Below the pieces are notes generated by a model, which saw nothing but the letters and a program-made list of their open reading frames with translations, had not been told where the DNA came from and ran no database searches. This document shows positions 1 through 5,664 of a stretch of 6,092 bases of DNA, piece by piece (position 1 is the stretch's first letter; every line of letters begins with the position of its first letter). Made by a program: the position numbers and the translations under genes. The stretch is from Thermoplasmata archaeon (GTDB lineage: Archaea; Thermoplasmatota; Thermoplasmata; Lutacidiplasmatales; UBA184), in contig JASHUJ010000106.1 of the NCBI GenBank assembly GCA_030040035.1, positions 1-6,092 of the forward strand, written 5' to 3'.

Positions 1-144
1 GCGCGAGACGATCGCGATGAAGAACAGGAACGACAGCGGCGACGCGAGCATGTTGAGGACGTAGAGCGGTTGGTCGCGGATCGGAACGATCCCGTTGAGC
101 CAGACGAGCGTCAGCACGGAACGCAGGCGATTGCGTTCGCTCAC
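1..144 (-). CDS. ABC-2 type transporter permease, N-terminal fragment (runs off left edge)
   Basis: The first 48 codons of a membrane permease are visible. The chosen start is a GTG that shares the bases GTGA with the stop codon of the upstream ATPase gene, a 4-base overlap typical of translationally coupled ABC operons. The peptide begins MSERNRLRSVLTLVWLNG, a short basic amphipathic segment. It continues through a conserved-looking 'RDQPLYVLNM' stretch into a hydrophobic run at about residues 33-46 that looks like the first transmembrane helix. A short cytoplasmic helix carrying an Arg-Asp followed by the first membrane span is usual for ABC-2 permeases of the DrrB/NodJ kind (known family pattern). 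With the adjacent ATPase it should form a two-component exporter in the cytoplasmic membrane. The substrate cannot be told. Most of the protein is outside the window, so the family call rests largely on context. Confidence 0.72.
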   Translation of the reverse strand, partial: MSERNRLRSVLTLVWLNGIVPIRDQPLYVLNMLASPLSFLFFIAIVSR

Positions 145-1094
145 GCTTCCGCCTCCGTCCCGCCGTCCTCGCTCGGCGCCTCCTCCTCGATCGAGCGTCC
201 GACCACATCGAGGAAAATGTCCTCGAGGCTCACCGGTCCGAGGGAGACCCGGACCCCGCGCTCGAGCGCGCGACGCGCGATCTCCCGGGCTTCCGCCTCC
301 CGGGCGAAGATGAGATAGCCGCCCTCGATCACGGAGACCTGCCCGAGCGGGTCCAGGTCCTCGCGGGGGTACGAGCCCTGGATCACGACGCGGTACGGGT
401 AGCGGACCCGCGCCCGGAGGTCGGCGGGCGCCCCCTCGAGCATGACGCGACCGCGCTCCACGAGGGCGAGACGCGTCGAGAGCGCCTCGGCCTCGTCGAG
501 ATAGTGGGTCGTGAGGATGATCGTCCGGTGCTCGCGGCTCGCGCGACGGATCGCCTCCCAGACCTCCCGCCGGGCGATCGGGTCGAGCCCGGTCGTCGGC
601 TCGTCGAGGAAGAGGACGTCCGCGTCGGACGCGAGCACCATCGCGCACATCGCCCGCCGGCGCAGCCCCCCCGAGAGGCGGGAGACGGACCGGCGGCGGT
701 ACTCGGTCAGCGACAGCTCGTCGAGGACATCGCGGGTCCGTCGGTGCGCCTCGGCCGCGTCGAGCCCGCGCAGTTTGAGATAGAGGTAGACGACCTCCTC
801 GACGTTCAGGAAGTAGAGGGGTCGCGACTCCTGGGGGACGCACGCGATCCGGGGACGGATCTCGCGCTCTTGGCCGTGCACATTGTAGCCGAGGACCGTG
901 ACCTCGCCGGCCGTCGGCTCGAGCTGCGTCGCCGCGATGCGGACGAACGTGGTCTTCCCGGCGCCGTTGCGTCCGATCAGCCCGTAGACCCGGCCGGTCG
1001 GGATCTCGAGCGTGAGATCATCGAGGGCGGCCACGCCGGGGGGAGACTTCGGGTAGACCTTGCGAAGATGCTGCGCGCGGATCGCGACGGGCAT
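141..1094 (-). CDS. ABC-2 type exporter ATP-binding protein (DrrA-like)
   Basis: A 317-residue ATPase that powers an ABC exporter from the cytoplasmic face of the membrane. All nucleotide-binding motifs are intact and in order: Walker A GRNGAGKT (41-48), Q-loop glutamine Q88, signature LSGGL (140-144), Walker B VLFLDEP (160-166) followed by the D-loop TTGLDP, and the switch histidine H197 in TTHYLDEAEAL. The segment after about residue 220 ends in SLEDIFLDVVGR (289-300), the tail typical of DrrA/CcmA-type ATPases of drug, lipid or polysaccharide exporters (family knowledge). A short acidic end, EEEAPSEDGGTEAEA, follows. The ATG start leaves the usual lead of about 40 residues before Walker A. 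No Shine-Dalgarno sequence precedes it, but a weak TATA-like element lies about 30 bases upstream. The gene overlaps the permease gene downstream by 4 bases, so the two are surely one operon. The substrate is unknown. Confidence 0.95.
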   Translation of the reverse strand: MPVAIRAQHLRKVYPKSPPGVAALDDLTLEIPTGRVYGLIGRNGAGKTTFVRIAATQLEPTAGEVTVLGYNVHGQEREIRPRIACVPQESRPLYFLNVEEVVYLYLKLRGLDAAEAHRRTRDVLDELSLTEYRRRSVSRLSGGLRRRAMCAMVLASDADVLFLDEPTTGLDPIARREVWEAIRRASREHRTIILTTHYLDEAEALSTRLALVERGRVMLEGAPADLRARVRYPYRVVIQGSYPREDLDPLGQVSVIEGGYLIFAREAEAREIARRALERGVRVSLGPVSLEDIFLDVVGRSIEEEAPSEDGGTEAEA

Positions 1095-1120
1095 GAAGGG
1101 CGCCCGAGACGATGCGCCGC

Positions 1121-1127
1121 TGATAAC
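1121..1127 (-). promoter_or_regulatory. Weak TATA-like element for the ABC exporter operon
   Basis: On the minus strand the bases read GTTATCA, an AT-rich island in a very GC-rich 75-base gap between purP and the ATPase gene. Its centre is about 30 bases upstream of the ATPase ATG. That suits an archaeal TATA box feeding a leaderless or nearly leaderless mRNA, and there is no Shine-Dalgarno motif before the ATG. The match to the TATA consensus is poor, so this is inference from position and composition. Confidence 0.35.
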
Positions 1128-1169
1128 GCTGGCCCGCTTCGGAGGCGCCCGCGGCCCGGGCTCGACGCC

Positions 1170-2237
1170 TTAGCTCAGGATCTCCGCGAGTCGCCCCTCG
1201 GCCTCGCCGCGCCGGATCTCCTGCGCGATGCGCCGGCCCGTCGAGAGTCCGGGGGCGACCAGGTCGGAGTAGGGGCTCCCGGAGATGAACAGGTTCGTGC
1301 CGGCAACGATCCGCGTCGAGATCTCGAAGACCTTGAACTCCAGCTCCTCCGTCATGATCCCCTCGACGCAGAACGGTCCGACCATCCCGCCGAAGAGATC
1401 GATCGATTGCTCCACGATCCGGCCCGCGACGTCGAACGCCTTCGGAAGGAGCGACTCCCGAAGAACGACCGGCACGTTCCCGGTCACCACGAAGGTCGGT
1501 CGGATCCCGGCCTTCAAGAGTTCCTCCTGGGCGCCCAGCTTGTACAGCTCGTCGATGTTCGCCTCGTCCCGGCGGTCCATGCCGAGAAGTTCGAGCGAAC
1601 CGTGGCCGACCCGGTAGCCTCGGTCGGAGAGCGGCGAGTAGAAGAAGTGCATGTAGTAGCGGGTCCCGAGCACGTACTCCTGGATCACGTACGGTCCGGT
1701 CGGACGGAAGTCCGCGAGCGCTTCGCGGTTCTTCGCGAGGAAGAATCCCTTCCCGCCCTTCGCCCCGTAATACTTCACGATCACCGGCCCGTCGACGTCC
1801 GCGAGGTCCTCGTACGCCGCGGGCATCGGGACCCCCGCGCGGTCGAGCCACTCGCGCTCCTTGCGTCGGTCGGACTCCCAACCGAGGACCGCGCGGTTCC
1901 CGAACACCGGCACGTCGAGCTCGCTGAACGCCTGGGGCCCGACGTACTCGACGAACGAGCCGTGGGGGACGATGATCGCGCCCTCGGACCGGAGCTGGGC
2001 GGCGACGCTCGGTAGTTCTCGCACCGTGGGTACCGAAAGGAAACGATCCGGTCGGGCGAGGGGGAACGCGTCGTAGAAGCGGGGCGGGGCGCCCACGCAC
2101 AGCCCGAGCGTCGAGAATCCCTCGGTCCGGGCCCCGTGGAAGATCTGGAGCGAAGAGTGCGAGCAGAGGGTCGCCAGCGACGGGCGACGGCCCTGGACGG
2201 ACGAAAGGCGGCTCTCCGAGGCGATCGCGACTGCCAT
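1170..2237 (-). CDS. purP: PurP: formate-dependent FAICAR synthetase (ATP-grasp)
   Basis: A 355-residue enzyme of archaeal purine synthesis. It is expected to convert AICAR, formate and ATP to FAICAR, ADP and phosphate (EC 6.3.4.23), replacing the folate-dependent PurH transformylase step. Family-typical segments are collinear along the chain: TLCSHSSLQIFHGARTEGF (23-41) near the nucleotide site, PHGSFVEYVG (91-100), VFGNRAVLGWESDR (111-124), the ATP-grasp segments VIVKYYGAKGGKGFF (152-166) and IQEYVLGT (185-192), LLGMDRRDEANIDEL (217-231), TGNVPVVLRESLLPKAFD (252-269) and EISTRIVAGTNLFISGSPYS (305-324). The length matches the family (about 340-370). The frame stays open far upstream, but homology begins just after this ATG and a TATA-like box lies 24 bases before it, so this start is preferred. 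It is separated from the nuclease gene by 29 bases and seems to have its own promoter. A PurP-like paralogue with a different role is possible but less likely. Confidence 0.93.
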   Translation of the reverse strand: MAVAIASESRLSSVQGRRPSLATLCSHSSLQIFHGARTEGFSTLGLCVGAPPRFYDAFPLARPDRFLSVPTVRELPSVAAQLRSEGAIIVPHGSFVEYVGPQAFSELDVPVFGNRAVLGWESDRRKEREWLDRAGVPMPAAYEDLADVDGPVIVKYYGAKGGKGFFLAKNREALADFRPTGPYVIQEYVLGTRYYMHFFYSPLSDRGYRVGHGSLELLGMDRRDEANIDELYKLGAQEELLKAGIRPTFVVTGNVPVVLRESLLPKAFDVAGRIVEQSIDLFGGMVGPFCVEGIMTEELEFKVFEISTRIVAGTNLFISGSPYSDLVAPGLSTGRRIAQEIRRGEAEGRLAEILS

Positions 2238-2257
2238 ACGGTCCCATTCCGGGAGCG

Positions 2258-2264
2258 ATATTAA
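2258..2264 (-). promoter_or_regulatory. TATA-like box of purP
   Basis: The minus strand reads TTAATAT here, three bases past the stop codon of the nuclease gene. Its centre is 24 bases from the A of the purP ATG, close to the -26/-27 position of archaeal TATA boxes, so the transcript would begin at or next to the start codon. It is one of the few AT-rich spots in the neighbourhood. This argues that purP is transcribed separately from, or in addition to, read-through from the nuclease gene. Confidence 0.55.
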
Positions 2265-2266
2265 CC

Positions 2267-3484
2267 CTAACTTGACCGCCGCGCCGGGGGCGCGCCCCCG
2301 GTGGAATCGTCGAGCTCCCAGTACCAGCGGACGCGACGCGCACCGGCCTCCGCCAGGCGCCGGCGCACCTCGGGGTCGATCGTCGGATCGCGGACGAGTC
2401 GTCGGATCTCCTCGGGAGTGCCGCTGGTCAGCCGATCGGCGAGACCGGCGCGCTCGAGCAGCGGGCGAATCGTATCGAGCGAGTACTGCCAGGACTCTTC
2501 GCGGCGGCGGAGCGCGATCGAATTGGTTCCCGGAACGCGGTGCACCCCGAGCTCCTCCGCCGCGCGGTGGAGCTCCTCGGCCGTACGCTTGAGTTCGTCG
2601 TTCACGCGTCCCTCCTCCGAGCGGAGCGACTCGAACCGGTCCACCAGCGTCCGCAACCGGTCTTCCTCGGTGTCCGGGACCGTGCGGAACTCGGGGCAGC
2701 GCGAACGGAAATCGCATCGGGTACACTGGCGGCCCGGCGTCGGCTCGAACGACTCCGAACGGATCCCGTCGCTCACCTCGCCCATCCGGTCGTGGAGCAC
2801 GGTGAGCGCCGTCGCCTCCCGGGGCGCTGCCCGCAACGGTTTCAGCGACCGCAAGTGGAACAGCGTCAGCCCCTCGACCGGCTCGGGGTAGTTGCGCTCG
2901 ACCAGTACCTGATAGAGCGTCAGCTGGTCGGAGTCGCGCGCGTCCTCATGGGACAGCTCGCGCGACGTCTTGTAGTCGACGATCTCGAGCCCCCCGGTCG
3001 AGGTCCGGTCGATCCGGTCGATATAGCCGTGGACGGCGAGGCCGTCCCAGCGCGCCTCGAGGTGCTCCTCGACGGCGATCGGCTGCGGCTTCTCGCGGAC
3101 CAGCTGATCGTAGAACCGCAGGAGGAGCTCCTGGCCGGTCTGGCGGTAGCGCGCCTCCTCCTCCGCCGAGACGTAGCCGTCGTGCAGCCACGCCCGATCG
3201 TACGCGCTCAGGAGCTCCTGCCGGCTCATCCACCCGCCCGTCACGACCGCGCCCGGTCCCTGCCAGTCGTCGAGCGTCCGCTGGGATTCGGCCGCGCTCA
3301 CGCGTCGCGCCGACGGGACGACGAGTGGACGGACGAGCTCTTCGAGGACCGAGTGGATCACGCGACCGAAGGTGAAGTAGCCGCGCGGCTCCTCGGGGAG
3401 CCGATCGACGTACAGGAACTTCCATCGGAGCGGACACTCGAGGTAGGTCCGGTACGACGAATAGCTCAGCGGCGCGAGGGGCAC
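2267..3484 (-). CDS. RecB/Cas4-type PD-(D/E)XK nuclease with Fe-S cluster and coiled-coil C-terminal extension
   Basis: A 405-residue predicted DNA nuclease of the RecB/AddB/Cas4 superfamily. It opens with LSYSSYRTYLECPLRWKF (6-23), whose C17 pairs with a later C-x2-C-x5-C group (C254, C257, C263) to form the four-cysteine 4Fe-4S site known from AddB, Cas4 and Dna2. The nuclease core shows H44 in GRVIHSVLEEL, the GYIDRID motif with D156, the IVDYKTS motif with D170 and K172, and a QLTLY motif (Q187, Y191). All catalytic positions are present. After the cluster come a charged probable coiled coil (about 273-312) and a helical C-terminal region (320-390) that simple Cas4 proteins lack. The GTG at 3484-3482 is the last plausible start before the conserved core; further upstream the frame runs antisense to another gene. 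The likely role is end processing in DNA repair or recombination. No CRISPR array or cas gene is in the window, so I do not call it Cas4. Confidence 0.88.
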   Translation of the reverse strand: MPLAPLSYSSYRTYLECPLRWKFLYVDRLPEEPRGYFTFGRVIHSVLEELVRPLVVPSARRVSAAESQRTLDDWQGPGAVVTGGWMSRQELLSAYDRAWLHDGYVSAEEEARYRQTGQELLLRFYDQLVREKPQPIAVEEHLEARWDGLAVHGYIDRIDRTSTGGLEIVDYKTSRELSHEDARDSDQLTLYQVLVERNYPEPVEGLTLFHLRSLKPLRAAPREATALTVLHDRMGEVSDGIRSESFEPTPGRQCTRCDFRSRCPEFRTVPDTEEDRLRTLVDRFESLRSEEGRVNDELKRTAEELHRAAEELGVHRVPGTNSIALRRREESWQYSLDTIRPLLERAGLADRLTSGTPEEIRRLVRDPTIDPEVRRRLAEAGARRVRWYWELDDSTGGAPPARRSS

Positions 3485-3649
3485 GGGCCCCGAGCCGGCT
3501 GGAAGTTCTTGTCGTTTCCCACCGGCCTCCCGGACCCCCGGGGCGTCGAGGACTCTCGGGCCGGCGGGGGGCCTCAACCTTTCAATCTCTCGGGGTATGG
3601 TCAAGGGAGGCCGGGCGGCCGACGCGTTCGGGACGGAGGTTCGGGAGGG
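3485..3649. other. Divergent intergenic region between nuclease and membrane-protein genes
   Basis: A 165-base gap separates two divergently transcribed genes and should hold both promoters. There are two relatively AT-rich spots. Around 3503-3520 the minus strand reads AAACGACAAGAACTT, about 26 bases before the nuclease GTG, but it is a poor TATA match. At 3580-3586 the plus strand reads TTTCAAT, which could place a start about 40 bases before the membrane-protein ATG. Neither is convincing alone. An ATG at 3597-3599 opens another plus-strand frame that lacks gene-like content. Confidence 0.4.
3635..3640 (+). promoter_or_regulatory. Shine-Dalgarno sequence of the membrane zinc-ribbon gene
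   Basis: GGAGGT lies nine bases before the ATG at 3650, a good match to the anti-Shine-Dalgarno end of 16S rRNA at workable spacing. It supports this ATG over other candidates. It also marks this gene as the only one in the window that seems to rely on a leadered, SD-dependent start. Confidence 0.6.
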
Positions 3650-4489
3650 ATGGAATCGCCGGAGGCAACCCGCCCGCCGTTCTGGCGCAGGGGGGGCGCG
3701 CCCGTATTCAACCGCACCCCCTTCGGCATCGTCCTCATCGCGGTGCTGCTCGGGCTGACGGGGTTCTTTGCGGCCGTCGCGGGCGTGACGCCCTGGTTCT
3801 CCGAGGCCGGGACGATCCCGGGCCACCCGTTCCACTCGGCGTTCACCGTCGACTTCGCCCCGGGCCCGGACGGATACGTCGTCACGTGCGTGATCGTCAT
3901 CACGACGAGCAATTGCCTGACGACGCCCTATGCCTACGGGGACGGGCACGGCACCGCCCTGTTGACCGGGCTCTACCTCGGTTTGCTCGGTGCCGTGATC
4001 GCGGTCGCCGCGATCACCTTCGCCGCGGTCGGCCTGCTCCTCGCGGGCGTCTTCGGACGGCTCCGCGCGCGCCGGGCCCGGCAACTGGTCATCCTGCTGC
4101 TGGTCGCCGCGCTCGTGATCGTGGCCGCGGCGGCGATCGCCCAGCCGTTCCTCCAAGCCCCGGCGCTCCGGGACTCGAACGCCTGCGCCGGGTTCAACGG
4201 TTCGGCCTCGCCGTGCACCAGCCTGACGGGCTCCGCCGGGGGCGTCGCCTGCCAGAACAGCACCTGCGCCGAGACCAACGTGACCTGGTACCCCGCCGAG
4301 GGGTGGTACTTCGCGATCACCTCGGCGGGCGTCGCCGTCGTCGCGTTGCTCGCGCTCAAGTTCCAGCCGTTCGGATCGGCCTGCCCCACCTGCGGGGTCG
4401 AGAACAGCTTCCGGCGGGAGTTCTGCGTGAGCTGCGGCGACGCGCTGCCGGCCCGGCCGAAGAAGCGGTACAGTCCGATCCGTCAGTAG
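3650..4489 (+). CDS. Membrane protein with four predicted helices and C-terminal zinc ribbon, function unknown
   Basis: A 279-residue protein that I do not recognise as a named family. Hydrophobic segments lie at about 25-46, 103-135 (long), 146-168 and 219-238. The basic stretch RLRARRAR (137-144) between the second and third segments, and basic residues before the first, put the N-terminus, the central turn and the C-terminus in the cytoplasm. The two long loops (47-102 and 169-218) would be outside. These hold six cysteines (C80, C89, C179, C189, C201, C206), able to form disulfides, and the second has three N-x-S/T sequons (N183, N203, N210), fitting archaeal surface glycosylation. The C-terminus is a compact zinc ribbon with C245, C248, C259 and C262, followed by the basic tail RPKKRYSPIRQ. 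The ATG is supported by a GGAGGT nine bases upstream. The gene is divergent from the nuclease and convergent with tfb, with 42 bases between the stops. Its role is not known; a zinc-linked sensor or protein-interaction module on a membrane anchor is only a guess. Confidence 0.85.
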   Translation: MESPEATRPPFWRRGGAPVFNRTPFGIVLIAVLLGLTGFFAAVAGVTPWFSEAGTIPGHPFHSAFTVDFAPGPDGYVVTCVIVITTSNCLTTPYAYGDGHGTALLTGLYLGLLGAVIAVAAITFAAVGLLLAGVFGRLRARRARQLVILLLVAALVIVAAAAIAQPFLQAPALRDSNACAGFNGSASPCTSLTGSAGGVACQNSTCAETNVTWYPAEGWYFAITSAGVAVVALLALKFQPFGSACPTCGVENSFRREFCVSCGDALPARPKKRYSPIRQ

Positions 4490-4531
4490 CCGCGTCGCGG
4501 AGACGGCCCGATGCGGCCCAGGGGCCCGCCG
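4490..4531. other. Convergent gap between membrane-protein and tfb genes
   Basis: These 42 bases separate two stop codons that face each other. The stretch is very GC-rich and has short complementary runs (GGGCC / GGCCC) that could fold. There is no T-tract on either strand of the kind that ends archaeal transcription, so I do not call a terminator. The 3' ends of the two transcripts probably overlap. Confidence 0.4.
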
Positions 4532-5626
4532 CTAGTGGCCCGCGGCGGCCGTGTCCGCGGCGACCTTCTCGTCGATCCCGGACGGCAGGGTCCCGCGGGC
4601 CTGCGGGTTGGTGAGGTTCTTCGGCAGCCCGAGCAGGTCGAGGAGCTCCTTGTAGTGGTTGCGGATCGTCACCGGCGTGACGTTCGCGACCGCCGCGATC
4701 CGGTCCTGGCTCCGCGGCTCGCCCATCAAGTTCGACGCGATGTAGATGATCGTCGCGAGGATACCGTTCGGCAGCACGCCGCTCGTCGAGTAGACCTGTT
4801 CGACCTGCTCGAGCAGCGAGAGCACCTTCTGGCGGACCTCCTTCGACAGGTTGAGGTCCTGCGTGAACCGCACGAGGTAATCCCGGGGCTCGACCGGCTT
4901 CAACCCGAGCTTGAGCTCGCGCGCGAGCAGGGTGTACGCGCGACCGACCTCGATCTTCGTCGCCTTCGAGTGCGCGATGATCTCCTTCATCGTCCGCGGC
5001 ACGTGGCATTGACGGCAGGCGGCGTAGACGCTCGCAGCGACGAGCGCCACGATCTTCTTCCCGCGCGTCGCCTTGTGCTCGAGGGCCCGGCGGTAGATGT
5101 AGGTCGCCGACTCCTTCACTTCGCGCGAGAGCCCGAGCACGCCCGCGAGGCGGTTGAGCTCACCGAGCGCCACGACGAGGTTGCGCTGGTGGGTCCGCGC
5201 GGCGCGCAGGCGGTGGTTGAGCTTGCGGAGGTGGTAGAACTTCAGCGAGGTGTTGCGCGAGAGGGAATTGCCCTGGAAATCGCGCGTCGGCACGCCGATC
5301 TCGCTGAACAGGCCCTTGTCCGGCATGAGGGGCGAGATCACCGGGCCCCAGCCCCGCGCCTCGCGACCCGTGTCCTCCTTCGAGCCCCGCTGTCCGCGGT
5401 CGCTGACGAGGGCGCTCTGGTCGACCACGAGGCCGCAGTCGGCGCAGACGACTTCGCCGCGGATCTCGTCGCGGATCAAGTGGCTCGAACCGCAGTTCGG
5501 GCAGGCGTCCGACGGTGGAGGCGACGCGGCGGCCGGGGCCGAAGCTTCGTGGACCGCGCGCGCAGGCGACTTTACGGAAGCGGAGCGAGGGCGGCGGACC
5601 GAGGGGGCGGATGAATTAGCGTTCAT
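4532..5626 (-). CDS. tfb: Transcription initiation factor B (TFB, archaeal TFIIB)
   Basis: A 364-residue basal transcription factor. It binds the TBP-TATA complex and the BRE element and recruits RNA polymerase. The zinc ribbon uses C42, C45, C61 and C64. After the linker come cyclin repeat 1 (about 145-240, with RGKKIVALVAASVYAACR at 188-205) and repeat 2 (about 245-335, with LATIIYIAS at 290-298). The BRE-recognition helix region is 305-328 and contains VTIRNHYKEL. Two points are odd. About 40 Ala/Ser/Pro-rich and basic residues precede the zinc ribbon, where most archaeal TFBs have only a short lead. The B-finger region (76-95, reading DRGQRGSKEDTGREARGWGP) lacks the familiar GPEWRAF motif, although the following PDKGLFSEIG (102-111) still matches the usual HDKGLST-IG segment. 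The ATG has a strong TATA box about 35 bases upstream. It may be one of several TFB copies in the genome, possibly not the housekeeping one. Confidence 0.96.
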   Translation of the reverse strand: MNANSSAPSVRRPRSASVKSPARAVHEASAPAAASPPPSDACPNCGSSHLIRDEIRGEVVCADCGLVVDQSALVSDRGQRGSKEDTGREARGWGPVISPLMPDKGLFSEIGVPTRDFQGNSLSRNTSLKFYHLRKLNHRLRAARTHQRNLVVALGELNRLAGVLGLSREVKESATYIYRRALEHKATRGKKIVALVAASVYAACRQCHVPRTMKEIIAHSKATKIEVGRAYTLLARELKLGLKPVEPRDYLVRFTQDLNLSKEVRQKVLSLLEQVEQVYSTSGVLPNGILATIIYIASNLMGEPRSQDRIAAVANVTPVTIRNHYKELLDLLGLPKNLTNPQARGTLPSGIDEKVAADTAAAGH

Positions 5627-5656
5627 AGCTTCTGCGGTCGGCTAAACCCGGGCTCG

Positions 5657-5664
5657 TATATATA
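5657..5664 (-). promoter_or_regulatory. Strong TATA box of tfb
   Basis: TATATATA is preceded on the minus strand by the purine-rich GACAAGGC, a possible BRE. The box centre is about 35 bases from the tfb ATG, which predicts a transcript with a leader of roughly 8-10 bases. No Shine-Dalgarno sequence is present (CGCAGAAGCT directly precedes the ATG). This is the best TATA match in the window and supports the chosen tfb start. Confidence 0.75.

Noticed and set aside
504..2015. Plus-strand open frame of 503 codons across the ABC ATPase and purP genes
   Set aside because: It is antisense to two genes with intact family motifs. Its product is an Arg/Asp/Leu-rich shadow with no domain, as expected opposite GC-rich coding DNA.
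1018..2343. Minus-strand open frame of 441 codons overlapping purP in another frame
   Set aside because: Its Pro/Arg/Gly-rich translation has no domain, while the overlapping frame carries every PurP segment.
2238..2726. N-terminal extension of purP to an ATG at 2726
   Set aside because: It overlaps the nuclease gene in another frame and adds Arg/Pro-rich sequence with no PurP similarity. The internal ATG is preceded by a TATA-like box.
2267..3484. Calling the nuclease Cas4 and inferring a CRISPR adaptation module
   Set aside because: No repeat-spacer array and no cas1, cas2 or other cas gene is present, and the C-terminal extension is unlike simple Cas4.
2540..3649. N-terminal extension of the membrane protein to an ATG at 2540
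   Set aside because: The extra 370 codons are antisense to the nuclease, and GGAGGT supports the ATG at 3650.
3485..4156. N-terminal extension of the nuclease to an ATG at 4156
   Set aside because: This would run antisense through most of the membrane-protein gene and adds only low-complexity sequence. The conserved nuclease start is right after the GTG at 3484.
4490..4531. Intrinsic terminator between the convergent genes
   Set aside because: Short GC complementarity exists, but there is no T-rich tract on either strand, and archaeal termination depends mainly on such tracts.
4511..5614. Plus-strand open frame of 367 codons opposite tfb
   Set aside because: It is fully antisense to an unmistakable TFB and has low-complexity Arg/Asp/Glu/Val composition without motifs.
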